From Stereum hirsutum FP-91666 SS1 (Eukaryota > Basidiomycota > Agaricomycetes > Russulales > Stereaceae), in NCBI RefSeq assembly GCF_000264905.1, contig NW_006763142.1, positions 1 through 64,000 on the forward strand: a stretch of 64,000 nucleotides of DNA, in the 5' to 3' direction. The stretch's first letter is position 1, and each line of letters opens with the position of its first letter. The translations under genes were made by a program, and so were the position numbers. Positions 33,569-45,039 of the stretch are shown here, one piece after another. The notes under the pieces were generated by a model. The model saw only the letters and a program-made list of their open reading frames with translations, ran no database searches and was not told where the DNA came from.

Positions 33569-33962
33569 CTCAGGACGTGTTGATCTTTCAGATCTCTCAC
33601 TTGCTTTCTACTAATACACCCCACTCTTTCTATGCACTTATCCAGGTACTCCTCTTGGTCCAACTCCTCCTCATTAGGATCTCTGTTGCCACCCATAAAC
33701 AATAGGTACTCATTGTAGCACTAAAAAATACCTAGGAATTCCTCTCTTGCTCTTCATAAATATTGGCGAATAAGTCTTCTCAAATGGACTTTTTATATCT
33801 GATTGTACCATTAAGCCCATTATTAAGGTAAGCTGAACAAAGTGGATGACTTGGACCCACCAGATAATATCCCTCTTCTTTAAACTCTTGCCACTTTACC
33901 AGGTACTCTACACCCTCTGGCCCCATCCATTTCACCACTAAATTGTCCTCTTCTGCATCCAT
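33569..33962 (-). pseudogene. unrecognised protein fragment
   Basis: Minus-strand frame 33962-33780 reads EEDNLVVKWMGPEGVEYLVKWQEF. A second block, 33720-33569, reads NRDPNEEELDQEEYLDKC then GCISRKQVRDLKDQHVLRWI and ends at a TAG. Stops and a shift lie between. The charged, helical composition looks like decayed protein-coding sequence, possibly transposon-derived. EYLVKWQEF superficially resembles a chromodomain but lacks the following conserved residues. Confidence 0.35.
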
Positions 33963-35797
33963 TTATGACTTTCTGTTACAACCATTGACATTGAGAACTG
34001 GCACCTTTGTTTTCTGTGAACACTGCTTTCTTATGGTAAACTAATTGGTGTCTTCATAGCTGAGGCTGCCGTGGTCCTGCTCTTGGGCACTTCTTAATGG
34101 TGCTAGACAGGATGATGTCTGGCACAGTGTTAAAGACTTCTGTGAAGTTCTGGATGTGCATATGATTGTGCCTATATTTGACTGGCACTGACTGCCATGT
34201 CATGTTCATGAAACACTCACATCAAAGAAGGTGCATCATTCACGGTGAGCATTTGTCTAGGTTTGACGGATGTGTTACATGTGTCTCTGAAATTGAGTCC
34301 TCAAAGATGGGATGAGATAGCCTGTATGGGCCTATGCTGCTGTGCATATTAACGCTGGAGAAGGACTACTTGAAGTGAGAAGTGATTATACTGGTACTGA
34401 ATGGCATGTGTGGGTGTGAGTTGATGGTAATGTTATGGTGCTACAATATTGTTTAGATTATGGAGTTGTTGAGAGTACAGATTCTGAGTAGGGTTGTGAC
34501 ACTCAGATATATTGTGTTATGTTGTGCACTTGTCCTTGGAGGTGAGGCTGGCAGAGTGAGTCAGAAGTGTTGCAATATATGAATATATTTATTTCAACAA
34601 TACCTGGCCTATATCAAATTGCTGTTGGAGTCTTTGAAAATTGAAGTTATACATGATCAAGCTCAGTGAGAATGTAAGTAGATGAAGTTGTAGTCCAAAT
34701 AAGAACACCTTTACAAAATTTCTCCTGAATAAACACTTATTTATCTGTATGTCATGGTCATATCCTTGGGCCACTCCACTGATCGCCACTCATTATCTTG
34801 TTGTGTACCTTACTCATTTGTCATGGCTACTATCACTCAGATTTGACCTTATACTTATAGTTGTGCTCTCACTATGTACGTGCCTCATCTTCACAATAAT
34901 ATCTAGCCCTGCTTATCATCTGTGTGCTTTTGTTTTCATGCCTGTTCCTCTCGTTCTTGTGTCACATTCCTTCACATGCACCTTTATCATTACACTATAT
35001 TTTCAAATTAAATGCTACAAGTCACATTAATTATTGAATACTGCATGGGACTGTTTCTTAAAGCCAATTGCTAAATAAAATTAACCATTTATGAGGCTTT
35101 GAGTTCATTTCAATTCACTCAACCAGCCATAAAAATGGACTTTCCATGAATGGGTAACAAGAAAAGTTAGATTCTTGTGGCAGGTATACAGTGCCAGTGC
35201 CACCTTTACCAACTTTGCAAAATAGCAGGCAGCAGCTGGATCTGGCACTCACTGTGTTTGTAGCCTTCTATAATCTAGCTATAACCTAAGTCATACATGA
35301 AATATAGCATCTGTACATAATCTAGGCCTCTTATACACATTCTATCATTTCTCAGGCTACACTCATCCTATAGCTCACTCCCACAATACTGATCACATTC
35401 ATACTGTCCATAGCCGTCTTGTAACCAGCATTACAGCCAGTGCTGGCATCACTCACATCAGTAGCAGAAAATGTCCTCAGATAGCAAGTACACTAAAGTC
35501 TATGGCTTCATTGATACTCCTGTGGTACAAGTTCCATCTTATCATGCTTGTCAGCATATCTTGTCTGATTCATAGAGACTCAGCTTAGAAGGCTCATATC
35601 TTTTCTCATGTTGACACTATCTAGTAACGAGGAATTCGTGTACCTTCTCCCTTACCTGGACAAGAACAAATTCCCCAAAGGGTCTAACCAAGGCTTTATG
35701 ATCATGATTAAATAGTGTTGTCTGTGCAGTGCTTACAGGAAGAAGTAAGTCGTCCTATTTCCGCTGTAATACTAACCACCAACCTTTACACTGTCTC
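33963..35797. other. no supported gene
   Basis: AT-rich. The longest plus frame (34749-35030) is Leu/Phe/Ile-rich without ordered membrane segments or flanking exons and is likely fortuitous. Confidence 0.45.
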
Positions 35798-35802
35798 TAG
35801 AT

Positions 35803-36090
35803 TGTCACGACCACACCAGAACAACCATATCCTACAAAGAGGGGTTGCTGGCAGGCGATCTCTCACTCAAAAACACACACCAAGGGCGAGGAAAAGGTTG
35901 TATAGGGGGGAGATTGATGATCTCAAGACTAGAGTACAAAACAGGAAGTAGGTAGGTTTATATACTAGCCAGAACCAAACACAACCAAACCCAGGCCACT
36001 GTGGCACAGAAACTCGGAAAAGTGTGGCCCAACTGTGGCACACACCAGGAAATAATAGAAAAGGCATGGAAATGATGAAAGGTCATGACA
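35803..36090. repeat. solo LTR, 288-bp family, copy 2
   Basis: TGTCACGACC … GGTCATGACA, flanked by TAGAT on both sides (35798-35802 and 36091-36095). Same length as copy 1 with only a handful of differences. Confidence 0.92.
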
Positions 36091-36095
36091 TAGAT

Positions 36096-37252
36096 TACTT
36101 AAGAAACATGAAAGGAATCCTCTACCCACTCTGAGTGATCTGTTGTCAGCACCAGCTGGCTGCTCATCTCAATAAACTCATCTTCTTCCTTTGAATAAGA
36201 AGCACACTGTCTGGATTCCACCCTATATGAGCTCAACAATGATGGAAATAGAATTAATAGTAAGTGAGCTGATGCTGAGTTTGGGGTTCATCTAAAACCA
36301 ACTCATCATAATCAGTGGGTGATGAGACTTACCCTCAGAGGGGGGCTGTCTGATTTATCTGACTTAGGGCTAAAACGTTGACAGGTATCCAACGAGGAGC
36401 TGGATGGAGAGTCTTTATCAAAGAAAGTATGGTCTAAGGGCAATCTTTATCTATCAGATGATAGCTGTGCATATACCACTTCATCTTGGTTTCTGTCATT
36501 GATGATGTCATCAGTGCTCGACCTCTGGTGTTGACAAGAAGAGGGTTGAGAAAAGCAAAGAAAGTGAGATAAAAGAGACAAAAACTCAAAGTCTTGGGAT
36601 ATCTAAAGTTAGAGGTGATACACTGGAGCCAGCAGTGGCCTGGCGGCAGCATGTGACTTGTCTTGTGTCAAACACATTCTTGTCTCTTCCTATCCTACAC
36701 ACTATGGAGACGCTCCCAAGAATAAACCTTCCTATACTCCATCTACCTTGTCACATCTTCTACCCTGTATTTATTCATAGGCAGTAAAAGCACCAACTTG
36801 CTTTGAAATCCTGTCTACTGTAATGCTCAAGGCACATAAGGGACAAGTGCAGCATAGCCAGCCAGTGTGGATGTCAGAGCATGGACTCAAGGTGAAGTAG
36901 GAGGGGTTACTAAGAATGTTATTCAATCAGAGCTGGTAGTTAGATTTTGTTCTGCTGATACCATGGAACATGAGTAAGGCGACCTCCTTTGGCATTCACT
37001 CCTTCTCCCTGTGTATTGAGCCAATGTCTCACAGCCTCAACACTGTCTCCCCCCTCCACTTTTCATGTATAGGCATGCTCCTACATCCATTGTGGCTTGT
37101 AAATGTGGTGTATATCAATAACACAGTTTTGATTGAACCTCATCTTTATTGTGTCTTCTTACATAAATGTCTTCTTTGAGTGAAAATAAAGAAGACAACA
37201 TATTTCTGGAAACAGAAGCTTTTCCTCAGCACCTCTGCTACTCATGATTTCA
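36096..37252. other. no gene seen
   Basis: AT-rich with short frames only. Confidence 0.45.
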
Positions 37253-37260
37253 TACGTGTG

Positions 37261-38048
37261 TAGTGTTTTGCACAGGTCTGGGTATACCCGCAGTTTTCGA
37301 GCACAGTTTGTGGCGAGTACGGGTATGGGTCTGAGGTTTTCAGAACTGTGCAATACCGCAAGACCTGCGGTTCTTGCGACGGGTTTGGGTCTTGGTGAGC
37401 AGAAACGCTCGAAGGAGCACTTTAACCAAACTTTTGCGGTTTGCTGAGCAAACAATGTGGTTCAATCATCACCTCTCGCATATTCTTGTACTAACATGGT
37501 CCAGTTTGAGAGGCTTGAACTCAAATTTGAGGCTGTCAGAGGCTTGTTCATGGAGATGTACCATCCTGCACCCTTTCGGTTCCAAAATAGAGTACCAACA
37601 GCCAATAACAGCAACAACTATGGTGACACTTATCACTTGCTATGGGTTTAACCCATCCGGTGCATGCAGAGCACAGGTATATTCGACGCTAGAGTAGGTT
37701 GACATGTGGACTTGGCGTGGTTGAGAACCAGGCGGACCAGGAGGTGGGACGACTCGGACATCCCTATTGATAAGTGACAAGCGTACGGTAACAAGACTGT
37801 GCTCTACAACCTTCTCTCATCCTGTGTCTCCAGGCTACTTATTGAAAAATCAACTCATACTGTGTTTATAGCAGTCAACACGCTTCACCACCATATAAAA
37901 TAACCGCAGTTGAGGAATCATAGTGGCAAGAGGCAAATCATGCCACACCATGGGCTACCCATACCCGTACCCATGCAGGTACGGAGTTTGGCGGGTACGG
38001 GTACGGGTTCGTCTCTGGCACCCGTGGTTGGACTTGTGCAAAACCCTA
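37261..38048. mobile_element. hAT-type non-autonomous element, copy 1
   Basis: Ends TAGTGTTTTGCACAGGTC and (rc) TAGGGTTTTGCACAAGTC form terminal inverted repeats. The 8 bp flanks tacgtgtg and tacatatg agree at 6 of 8 positions, consistent with an old 8 bp hAT target duplication. The interior is GC-richer than its surroundings, with repeated 'cgggtacggg' words, and has no transposase. Related to 58789-59400. Confidence 0.82.
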
Positions 38049-38056
38049 TACATATG

Positions 38057-39181
38057 CATATATACTAGGCAATGACAGACAAGCCGATGAAATGTGGCAC
38101 AGTGTGTGTTCCTTGGTAGAGGTTGTACTGTGTCCAAGATATTACAATATGGATGACCCTTGTTGAGGGTTTCGTGTCATTGTGATCCGCCACCTGCTGC
38201 ACAGGTTGTACCTCCAGCCATGATCTTCATGATGATTATCAAGACTCACAGAGACTATATTGCTCATAGTTCTCTATTGTGGGTTTCTGAAGCATACAGG
38301 TATATGTATTCTGGTCAGAAGCATTAATAGACATCACAGCTGGCTTGCAACCTCACACAATGCCACACAACTCCGCCCCAACACTTAATAAATATAGTTA
38401 ACAAGTTGCATCACAGCACATGCTCAGCAGCTCACACAACAAGACACAACACCAGCCAACACAGTGTCTTTTTCTCTTACAGCAAATCTTGGAATTGCCC
38501 ACATAGTGACACAAGTCCTCCACCACAACTTGCTTCTGGGTTGCATGAGGTTTGGTGTCGCATACCAATAGAACTAGAGTGAGTTCTGTTTGGCTGAATT
38601 AATAGAACATATTCTGATACCATGCCTCTGCAAGGCTGTACAAATTTTGTGGCTTGACCACTACTTTGTACATTGCTATACTGCAGTCTGTGCCTATTCT
38701 GACATTCTATTCTGAAATTTAGCATAACTTTGTCGATTGTGTGCTACTAAGGGAAGATCTTGAGCAACTATTTTTCTTTTGTAAGAGTATGTGCTCAGTG
38801 GTTTAATATGCTGCCCCAAACCGCTCAAGTACCAAATGTGTCGGCTGTGCTCTGCAATGCAAATTCGGGTATACTGCACAATTTTGATCAATCATCAGTC
38901 ACATGTCACAAGCCCTCCAAAGTCAAGGAAGTTTCACAGGTGTAATATATCACATCTGCAAGTTTTGAAACCATCGAGCAGATTTGTGTCCCAAAACGGG
39001 AATTTCTGATGTTTTTTTGTTGATTTTTTGCCCGGCGTCATGCGACTTCACCGCGTTGACAAAATTATTGAGCACAGAGGGCCTGTCACATGTCACAGTA
39101 TTCGCCGAATTGATCAAAATTATACAATAGCTCAAAGCAAATGTCAGAACATGATATGGCAAAATCTGGCATAGCTCAGCA
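38057..39181. other. no gene seen
   Basis: Only short frames; no domain or repeat that I recognise. Confidence 0.45.
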
Positions 39182-39186
39182 GCCTC

Positions 39187-40521
39187 TGTTATGGACGCTT
39201 TTTCTTCTCTGTTGTCTGGTATATCTTTTCCTTTTCTTTTCTTTTACCATGTTCCTAGTTAGGCGGCGTACTCCCGGACTTTGGCTCGATCCCTTCTCTT
39301 TAAAATCCCTCTAAAACATCCTATAAACACGTCTTCTTCTCTGACGGACACGTATACTTACTTCAGACACGTATGATATCTTCCTGGACATGTATAATGG
39401 ATTGCGGATACATGGTTTCTTATTGACATGTATTATCTTGGCTCGGCTTGACTCTGGCTCGGCATCTCATACAAACTCTTAGGCTGATGTGGCAGTTCTC
39501 ACGGACTTGTATTAGTATAAATATTGGACCTCTATAGTCGAGATTCCCCAACCTGTTCACTTGTATCGTACCTACAGTGTTACAGTTGAATTCACCCCAG
39601 AACTCTCAATATCGTCTTGTGCGACCTCAAGATGATACCCCTCGAATCTCGACTCCAGAAGAGCTTTACCATTTGTTATGGACTTATTTTCGTTTCCTTT
39701 TTGCTTATGACTCGAGGAGTAGTATTTCTTTATTTAACCACATATACATCTTCCACTCATATGGCCGGTTGATGAACATTTCATGGACTAGTAGACATGT
39801 CTCGACTCCTTTGTATTCTCGACTACGGACTACATAGCTTTTCATAGCCTTGGACTGCGACTCATAGGTTTCCATACACTTGTATACTATATTTATTAGG
39901 TATATGTTTCCGCAGCGACTACGGACTGGGGCACAGTATCGATACGACTCAGACTGACTTATTTATCTGTCTCATAGCCTTCATGGCTGCGCCTGTATTT
40001 AGTATATAAGGACGACCCTAGTAGAGGGGAGTTCTTTAACCTATTCATCTCTGTTTTATCTGGTCTCCTAGCTTGTGCTTGAACTAGTCCTTTCAGCAGG
40101 ACTAGCTTCCCTTATCGACATCAAGACCCTTTGACTGTGTAGAATCGCCACTACACCAGTTACTCGAACCAGAAGCAAGGCTTCTTAGAACACGGCTGAT
40201 CGCACTCGTGATAGACATCACGCCTGCACTTGAACGCGCGTCCACTTTTGGATCACTATCCAAGCCTGGACATTACACCATTGAAACCTAGAATCTACAT
40301 CAGCTCTAGCAGGACACCTGCCTCAGAAGAGGATGCCTCATCTGTACGAACTCGATCCTAGACCGGACACCGTGTCTAAACGAACCGAGCCAGCACCCCG
40401 GGTCCAGAACCTCAGAAGCTCCTTGCTGATCGCCCAAGCCAACAGCGCCGAATGGCTCGATCGTTCCCCGCACCACGAAACTGACGCCGCCCTTAAGCCT
40501 AGCTTAAGCCCGGTCGTAACA
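39187..40521 (+). repeat. solo LTR, 0.73-kb family, copy 2, with nested LTR
   Basis: Starts TGTTATGGACGC, ends GGTCGTAACA, flanked by GCCTC on both sides (39182-39186 and 40522-40526). Without the nested 604 bp LTR and one copy of its 5 bp duplication the length is 726 bp, close to copy 1 at 26990-27732. A TATA-like 'agtataaatattgg' lies near 39512. Confidence 0.92.
39674..40277 (+). repeat. nested solo LTR, 604 bp
   Basis: Starts TGTTATGGACTTATTTTCG and ends CCTGGACATTACA, flanked by CCATT (39669-39673 and 40278-40282). It interrupts the outer LTR exactly where copy 1 is continuous. It contains 'tatataaggacg' near 40003 as a TATA-like signal. A second retrotransposon family. Confidence 0.92.
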
Positions 40522-40526
40522 GCCTC

Positions 40527-41839
40527 AGCCTCTCTATTGCAAAATTGGGTGTAGCCGGGCAAAACAAATTGATCAAAAATGCCCTATGACCTGTGACAAA
40601 ATGGGAATAAGCCAGGCCATAGAACCTTTGTGGTGTGTGATCATGGCATCTGATTGAAATGACATCAGCAAATGTGACAAGCTGTTTTAGCCAGTTTTGG
40701 CCAGTTTGCTTGGTTTTTCTCAGTTCTGAAGAATGGACAGTTCGGGCGAGTTTGGATTTTGAAGGAATATCTTCCCAAACTCAGTGAAACTCACAGGAAC
40801 CGCGAAACTGAACGAAACCACAGATATCAAAAATGCCCAAAAAATCATACTCGACGTAAACTACTAAACTGTAAAAGAGGTGGAACTATGGTTTCTCTAC
40901 GATAGCACTCCTGTACTCTGACGATCTCGTTAAAGGCCAATATACAACTCTACGCATACGGACCAATGCTACTCTACGGTGCTTGCTTCCTCACTAGTAA
41001 CCGTTCCTCATCGCATGCACCATTCCGACTGTGCCCCCGGTTAGTATAAACATGGTGGCTCGCTATTGCAGTCCCCGTGCCCACCAACTGTGAAAGACCG
41101 TGCAATGGAGACGATCTCGTTAGTCCGAGCAAAAGAACACCGCCACCGTGAGACTCAAGTTTGGCGTTAGTAGGCAGTGTCATGGGGCGGGACTCCTGTT
41201 CAAATCGTCGCTTTGAGGTGTGAACGTTTGAACCTCATGGCGGGACGGCACAAAAGTAGGGAGCAAGTGAACTCTTCAAGATTGGAGGATGTCCAACTTT
41301 ATAAGTCAGACGATGACGACAGTGGGATAGGCCGAGCGGAGTTGTAAGCCGTTCACAGTACGATCGTCAGTGCATCAATGCAGCATTCATGCTCTTCCTC
41401 CCGCTGACGACTATGATGCACGCTGGCGCCTGCCCGCTATCCTATTGTTGAACATAGGGACGTTCTAATCAATCCAGTATACTAGAGTAGCTAGATTGGA
41501 TTAGATTGACGTACCGGAGTTACCCGAACCTGTACTTACGCTTAGGATCTAGTCTATGAATAGATCCTCGTCTTGTCTGTTCACGCTTCCTGGGGACGTC
41601 TCTTCCAACACCTATAAGGTCTGCATCATCAGGCTCTCTGGCTATTATAATGTGCGTGGTCCTCTGCCTTTTAGATCCCGGTACCCCTTAAGGCTTAAAA
41701 CACGCATCACAGACAAGTGTCGCGCGACTCGCCGCTTCTCACTTCTTTCTTAACCGCTGACCTGTCGTCGTTGACACCGTGACACGCTCGCCATGGCTTT
41801 TGGTCAGAGGGCTTCAAATCCATTGGTGACAAGCTTACA
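40527..41839. other. no supported gene; possible LTR-like sequence
   Basis: From 41452 a TGTTGAACATAGGG start, and promoter-like 'ctataaggtctgc' near 41610, resemble an LTR. I find no matching end or target duplication. The rest shows no coding signal. Confidence 0.35.
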
Positions 41840-41844
41840 TTTGA

Positions 41845-42028
41845 TGATAAACCGTATGTTGTGGACATGGCGCGAGGTTTATCGAAGGGAGAACGGATCC
41901 CGTCCATGGATGGACGAGGACCAACTATATAGTATAAACATGTACAAACAAGAAAGGAGGTGTGGCGAGAGGTGTGGCGTACGAGGTGACGTGATGTAAG
42001 TACGATATGATACCGACCTGGTTCAACA
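41845..42028 (-). repeat. TR-GAG 3' LTR
   Basis: On minus starts TGTTGAACCAGG and ends GGTTTATCA; a TATA-like 'tttatactatatag' lies mid-LTR. Six substitutions relative to the 5' LTR, no indels. Confidence 0.92.
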
Positions 42029-42040
42029 CTCCCCCTCATC
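42029..42040 (-). promoter_or_regulatory. TR-GAG polypurine tract
   Basis: On minus, GATGAGGGGGAG directly precedes the 3' LTR. Confidence 0.7.
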
Positions 42041-42161
42041 ACAGAGACCGAGAACTACTGTAAGCAGACACTCCTCCTGGATGGGCAATTCAAGAAGAAT
42101 AAGAAGAAAAGAGGGAAAAAAATAGGGATGGGAAGGCAAAATATTGGGGGAAAATAACATT

Positions 42162-43130
42162 TTAGAACGGCGTGACAGGGCCAATGGCCAGGGTAGCAGA
42201 TGGATCAGAAGGGGTAGCAGAGTTACCAGAAATATGAGAAGTAGGAGAATTAGAACCTGGAAGAAGACCACGCTTCCTTGACCACCACTCTGGACGACAG
42301 TCCGCAGCCGCTCCCCCATCTTCATAGCAATCTTCTGCAAAATGACCATTATTCTTGCAGTGCGTGCAGCGGGGACGAGAATTGGGAAAGTTACGACCGT
42401 TGACGACAAGGGCTGTGGCAGAAGGCATGTTCGGAGTCGAGGAGAGGCTATGAGTGATAATGCCGTCAACGATGAGGTGTTCTTCAGCGGCGATGAGGAT
42501 AGTTTCAGCAGGGATAGAGGACTGGCAGGACATAAGTGTCCAAAGAACGGGACCAAAGGGACCTTGAAGAGGGAATGATTGAGAGGAAAGGGACCAAAAT
42601 TCGGCCTCGGACCAACGTGCACCAGCACGATTGGCACGATCACGAAAGGCCCAGAGAGTCTTGAAGTGGGAAGTGATGGAGGTTGAAGAGGGATCAATGC
42701 GAGTGGAAGTGATCTGGGAACGCATGTGCTGGACGACAGCAGGGTCTTGAATTTCGAATGCCAGACGAAGGCGGGACCAGACGTCGACGGCGGAACGAAC
42801 GTCGTGGCCCTCTAGACCAAAACTTGCCAGATCGGCAATATTGAGAAGGATGGTGTTCCGAGCACGCTTGTCACACCGGCGCCACTCTTCGTCGGATGAC
42901 ATGTACAAGCGCTGACCATCATCGACGTCGGGAGGAAGAGAGATGGGGAGAAAAGTAGAAAGGATATTGTCGGAAGTGAAAAGGGATGCTTGTGGAGTAC
43001 TGGGAGCCTTGGATTCGGTTTCGGATGGTGGAGGAGATGATGCCGCAACAGGAGAGGGTTTTTCGGAGGGACGGAAGATCGTACTGAGCGCATATTCAGC
43101 CAAGTCGATGGTGTCAAAGATGTGAAGCAT
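42162..43130 (-). CDS. Gag-like nucleocapsid protein of TR-GAG element
   Basis: Single uninterrupted frame of 322 residues, about 190 nt downstream of the primer site. Residues 1-240 are mostly helical in composition (VDVWSRLRLAFEIQDPAVVQ, ITSHFKTLWAFRDRANRAG), as in Copia-type gag proteins. At about residue 260 a CCHC knuckle, CTHCKNNGHFAEDC, fits CX2CX4HX4C and would bind RNA. There is no aspartic protease motif after it and the frame ends in a Ser/Thr/Pro tail. An intact frame in an element lacking pol argues that gag was kept by selection. Sequence similarity to the gag at 7624 is low; only the layout is shared. Confidence 0.85.
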   Translation of the reverse strand: MLHIFDTIDLAEYALSTIFRPSEKPSPVAASSPPPSETESKAPSTPQASLFTSDNILSTFLPISLPPDVDDGQRLYMSSDEEWRRCDKRARNTILLNIADLASFGLEGHDVRSAVDVWSRLRLAFEIQDPAVVQHMRSQITSTRIDPSSTSITSHFKTLWAFRDRANRAGARWSEAEFWSLSSQSFPLQGPFGPVLWTLMSCQSSIPAETILIAAEEHLIVDGIITHSLSSTPNMPSATALVVNGRNFPNSRPRCTHCKNNGHFAEDCYEDGGAAADCRPEWWSRKRGLLPGSNSPTSHISGNSATPSDPSATLAIGPVTPF

Positions 43131-43320
43131 GCGAGGGCCGTTGGGATGACGAGGGAATTCTCGAGGCCGATTGGTTACGGGAGGTTGAGTTGTATGATGG
43201 GAAAATTTTACTGATGAGAGCGGGCCGGTTTCCGGGAGGCTCGTGAAAACTGAGGGCCGGTTTATGGTAGGCGCTAATAGATGATAAGATGGCGAAGCTC
43301 GAGTCGTGTCCTAAAAGCGA

Positions 43321-43338
43321 GGTGCAGGGCCCATAACC
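43321..43338 (-). promoter_or_regulatory. TR-GAG primer binding site
   Basis: On minus, GGTTATGGGCCCTGCACC starts immediately after the 5' LTR. Identical to the Copia primer site at 7318 over the first 15 bases; fits half-tRNA priming by initiator tRNA-Met. Confidence 0.78.
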
Positions 43339-43522
43339 TGATGAACCGTATGTCGTGGACACGGCACGAGGTTTATCGAAGGGAGAACGGATCCCGTCCA
43401 TGGATGGACGAGGACCAACTATATAGTATAAACATGTACAAACAAGAAAGGAGGTGTGGCGAGAGGTGTGGCTTACAAGGTGACGTGATGTAAGTACGAT
43501 ATGATACCGACCTGGTTCAACA
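43339..43522 (-). repeat. TR-GAG 5' LTR
   Basis: 184 bp, on minus TGTTGAACCAGG … GGTTCATCA, followed by the primer site. Confidence 0.92.
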
Positions 43523-43613
43523 TTTGATATCCTTGTTCCTGTTGCTAACTAGCTGTCCTTCCTCTACTCGGAGGTGGAGGCGACGCGAGTTGAGATGAAC
43601 GTTTGTTGGACTA

Positions 43614-44029
43614 CTGTACTTTTTCGCGCACAAGTTCACGCCACCGCCCCTCGGCTGTTGCCGAGATGACATAATCCATTCGTGTCCCGGTTCGCAAGCA
43701 GACCGGGACAAGGGACAATGTTCGTGAACATCGACGCTTTTGCAGGGAGACGACCTTTCGTAACCGTTCAACAGGCATTTACCCTCTGAATTTGGGTGGA
43801 AGAGCTCACGGAGTAGCAAAATCTAGCCCAAAGTGTGTCTCAGAGGCCTTGCTGAGGTCCATTTAGGAGCCTAAAATATATTCACATTTTCGTCAAATTT
43901 AAGTCAAATTTTAGTTTGTCCTACTTACAAGTTCCGTGCACGTCAATGGGGTAGGACTGTCCCGCGGCACAAGTTCGTTCGCGGCCCCCATGGGACACGG
44001 GACACAAACTTCTGCGCAAAAAACTACAG
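43614..44029. mobile_element. mariner-type MITE, 416 bp
   Basis: Ends CTGTACTTTTTCGCGCA and (rc) CTGTAGTTTTTTGCGCA, flanked by TA on both sides. No coding capacity. It shares its outer 11 or so bases with the elements at 44422, 45040 and 58359 but has a different interior. Confidence 0.82.
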
Positions 44030-44421
44030 TAATGCATACGCATTATTTGTGATGTCTTTAGTGTGGCCATCCGTCCAATTCAAAAACTGGCATTTTCGGG
44101 CTTGTCAAGGAAATCTGAGTGGCCGGATGGGCAGCAGCGGTAGAGCAGTGGTAACAGCGACGGTAATGTGGTCTTGGTGGCCAGTCCGGTACGCCCCTTT
44201 TGCATCATCCTTTATAATCTATGCTGATTCTCAACAACCTCCCCGACCAGCTCATCAACAATCCTTGAACACAACATCCTCTTATCGTGATGCTTACTGA
44301 ACCCCGTCCGTAAGTTTGTACTTGTATGTTTCTGTTGTCGCGATGTTCGTCGTGGCACTGCCGTCGCTGTATCTAGTATAGTGTACTTATGTACAGCATT
44401 CGGAATTATTTGAATATCATA

Positions 44422-44688
44422 CTGTACTTTTTCGACCAAAGGTTCATCAAGAATTTACGTCACCCATCAATTTCGCCCAGGTCATGGTTCAGAAACCGTG
44501 CATGAGCGTGACGGGACCCGTAAATGGTTCAGAAAACAATGTAGGCGCTTGCAAAAATGATTATTTTGCGCAAGTGCCTGCCGAGGTCACTGTTCGCTCA
44601 CCATGTGTTATGCGTGAGGTCCCGCAGGATTTTGTTCGGTTCATCAACGCGGAGAACGTGTGACGAACCTTTGGTCGAAAAAGTACAG
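44422..44688. mobile_element. mariner-type MITE, 267 bp
   Basis: Inverted ends CTGTACTTTTTCGACCAAAG (perfect for about 25 bp), TA flanks, no ORF. The interior is closely related to 45040-45314. Confidence 0.88.
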
Positions 44689-45039
44689 TATTTTCATTGT
44701 GATTCATGCGCTCGTAAATCCCAGCAAAGGACCTGAGAAAGCCCTATAAAGCCCCCCAAAACCCTGAAAATAATCGTTCACTTTTGTAGTTTGAGCAGTA
44801 GTTTGACGGTAGTTTGACAGCAGTTTGACCTGAGTGCGCAAACTACAACGGAGTTTCCAAACTCCGAATTCTCTTTCAGAGTTTCCCAGATCAAGAGTTT
44901 CGAGCAGTTTGAGGCCGTCCAAACTCCCCCAAACTGAGCGAAACTAGGCCAAACCAGATTGTCAGGTTTGCTGATGGGTATAGTATATGCAAATTCTGTA
45001 ATGTACGCTCAGCATAGAGTGTGGTGTATCACCGGTCTA

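Larger units (their letters stand above)
41845..43522 (-). mobile_element. gag-only LTR retrotransposon (TR-GAG-like)
   Basis: Complete small element of 1678 bp on minus: two 184 bp LTRs with six differences, a 5 bp target duplication TTTGA (41840-41844 and 43523-43527), primer site, a single 322-codon gag and a polypurine tract. There is no protease, integrase, RT or RNase H, nor room for them. This matches the class described in plants as terminal-repeat retrotransposons with GAG, which must be moved by a partner. LTR similarity near 97 percent suggests fairly recent insertion. Confidence 0.9.

Noticed and set aside
33860..33962. Chromodomain in 'EYLVKWQEFKEEGYY'
   Set aside because: Only the EYLVKW word matches; the following conserved positions are missing.
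34749..35030. Small membrane protein
   Set aside because: The hydrophobic composition comes from AT-rich DNA; no start context, exon partner or ordered segments.
41175..41215. 'ctgttcaaatcgtc' as a tRNA B box
   Set aside because: Poor match to consensus and no A box at proper spacing.
41452..41840. Another solo LTR starting TGTTGAACATAGGG
   Set aside because: No end motif with a matching target duplication could be found.
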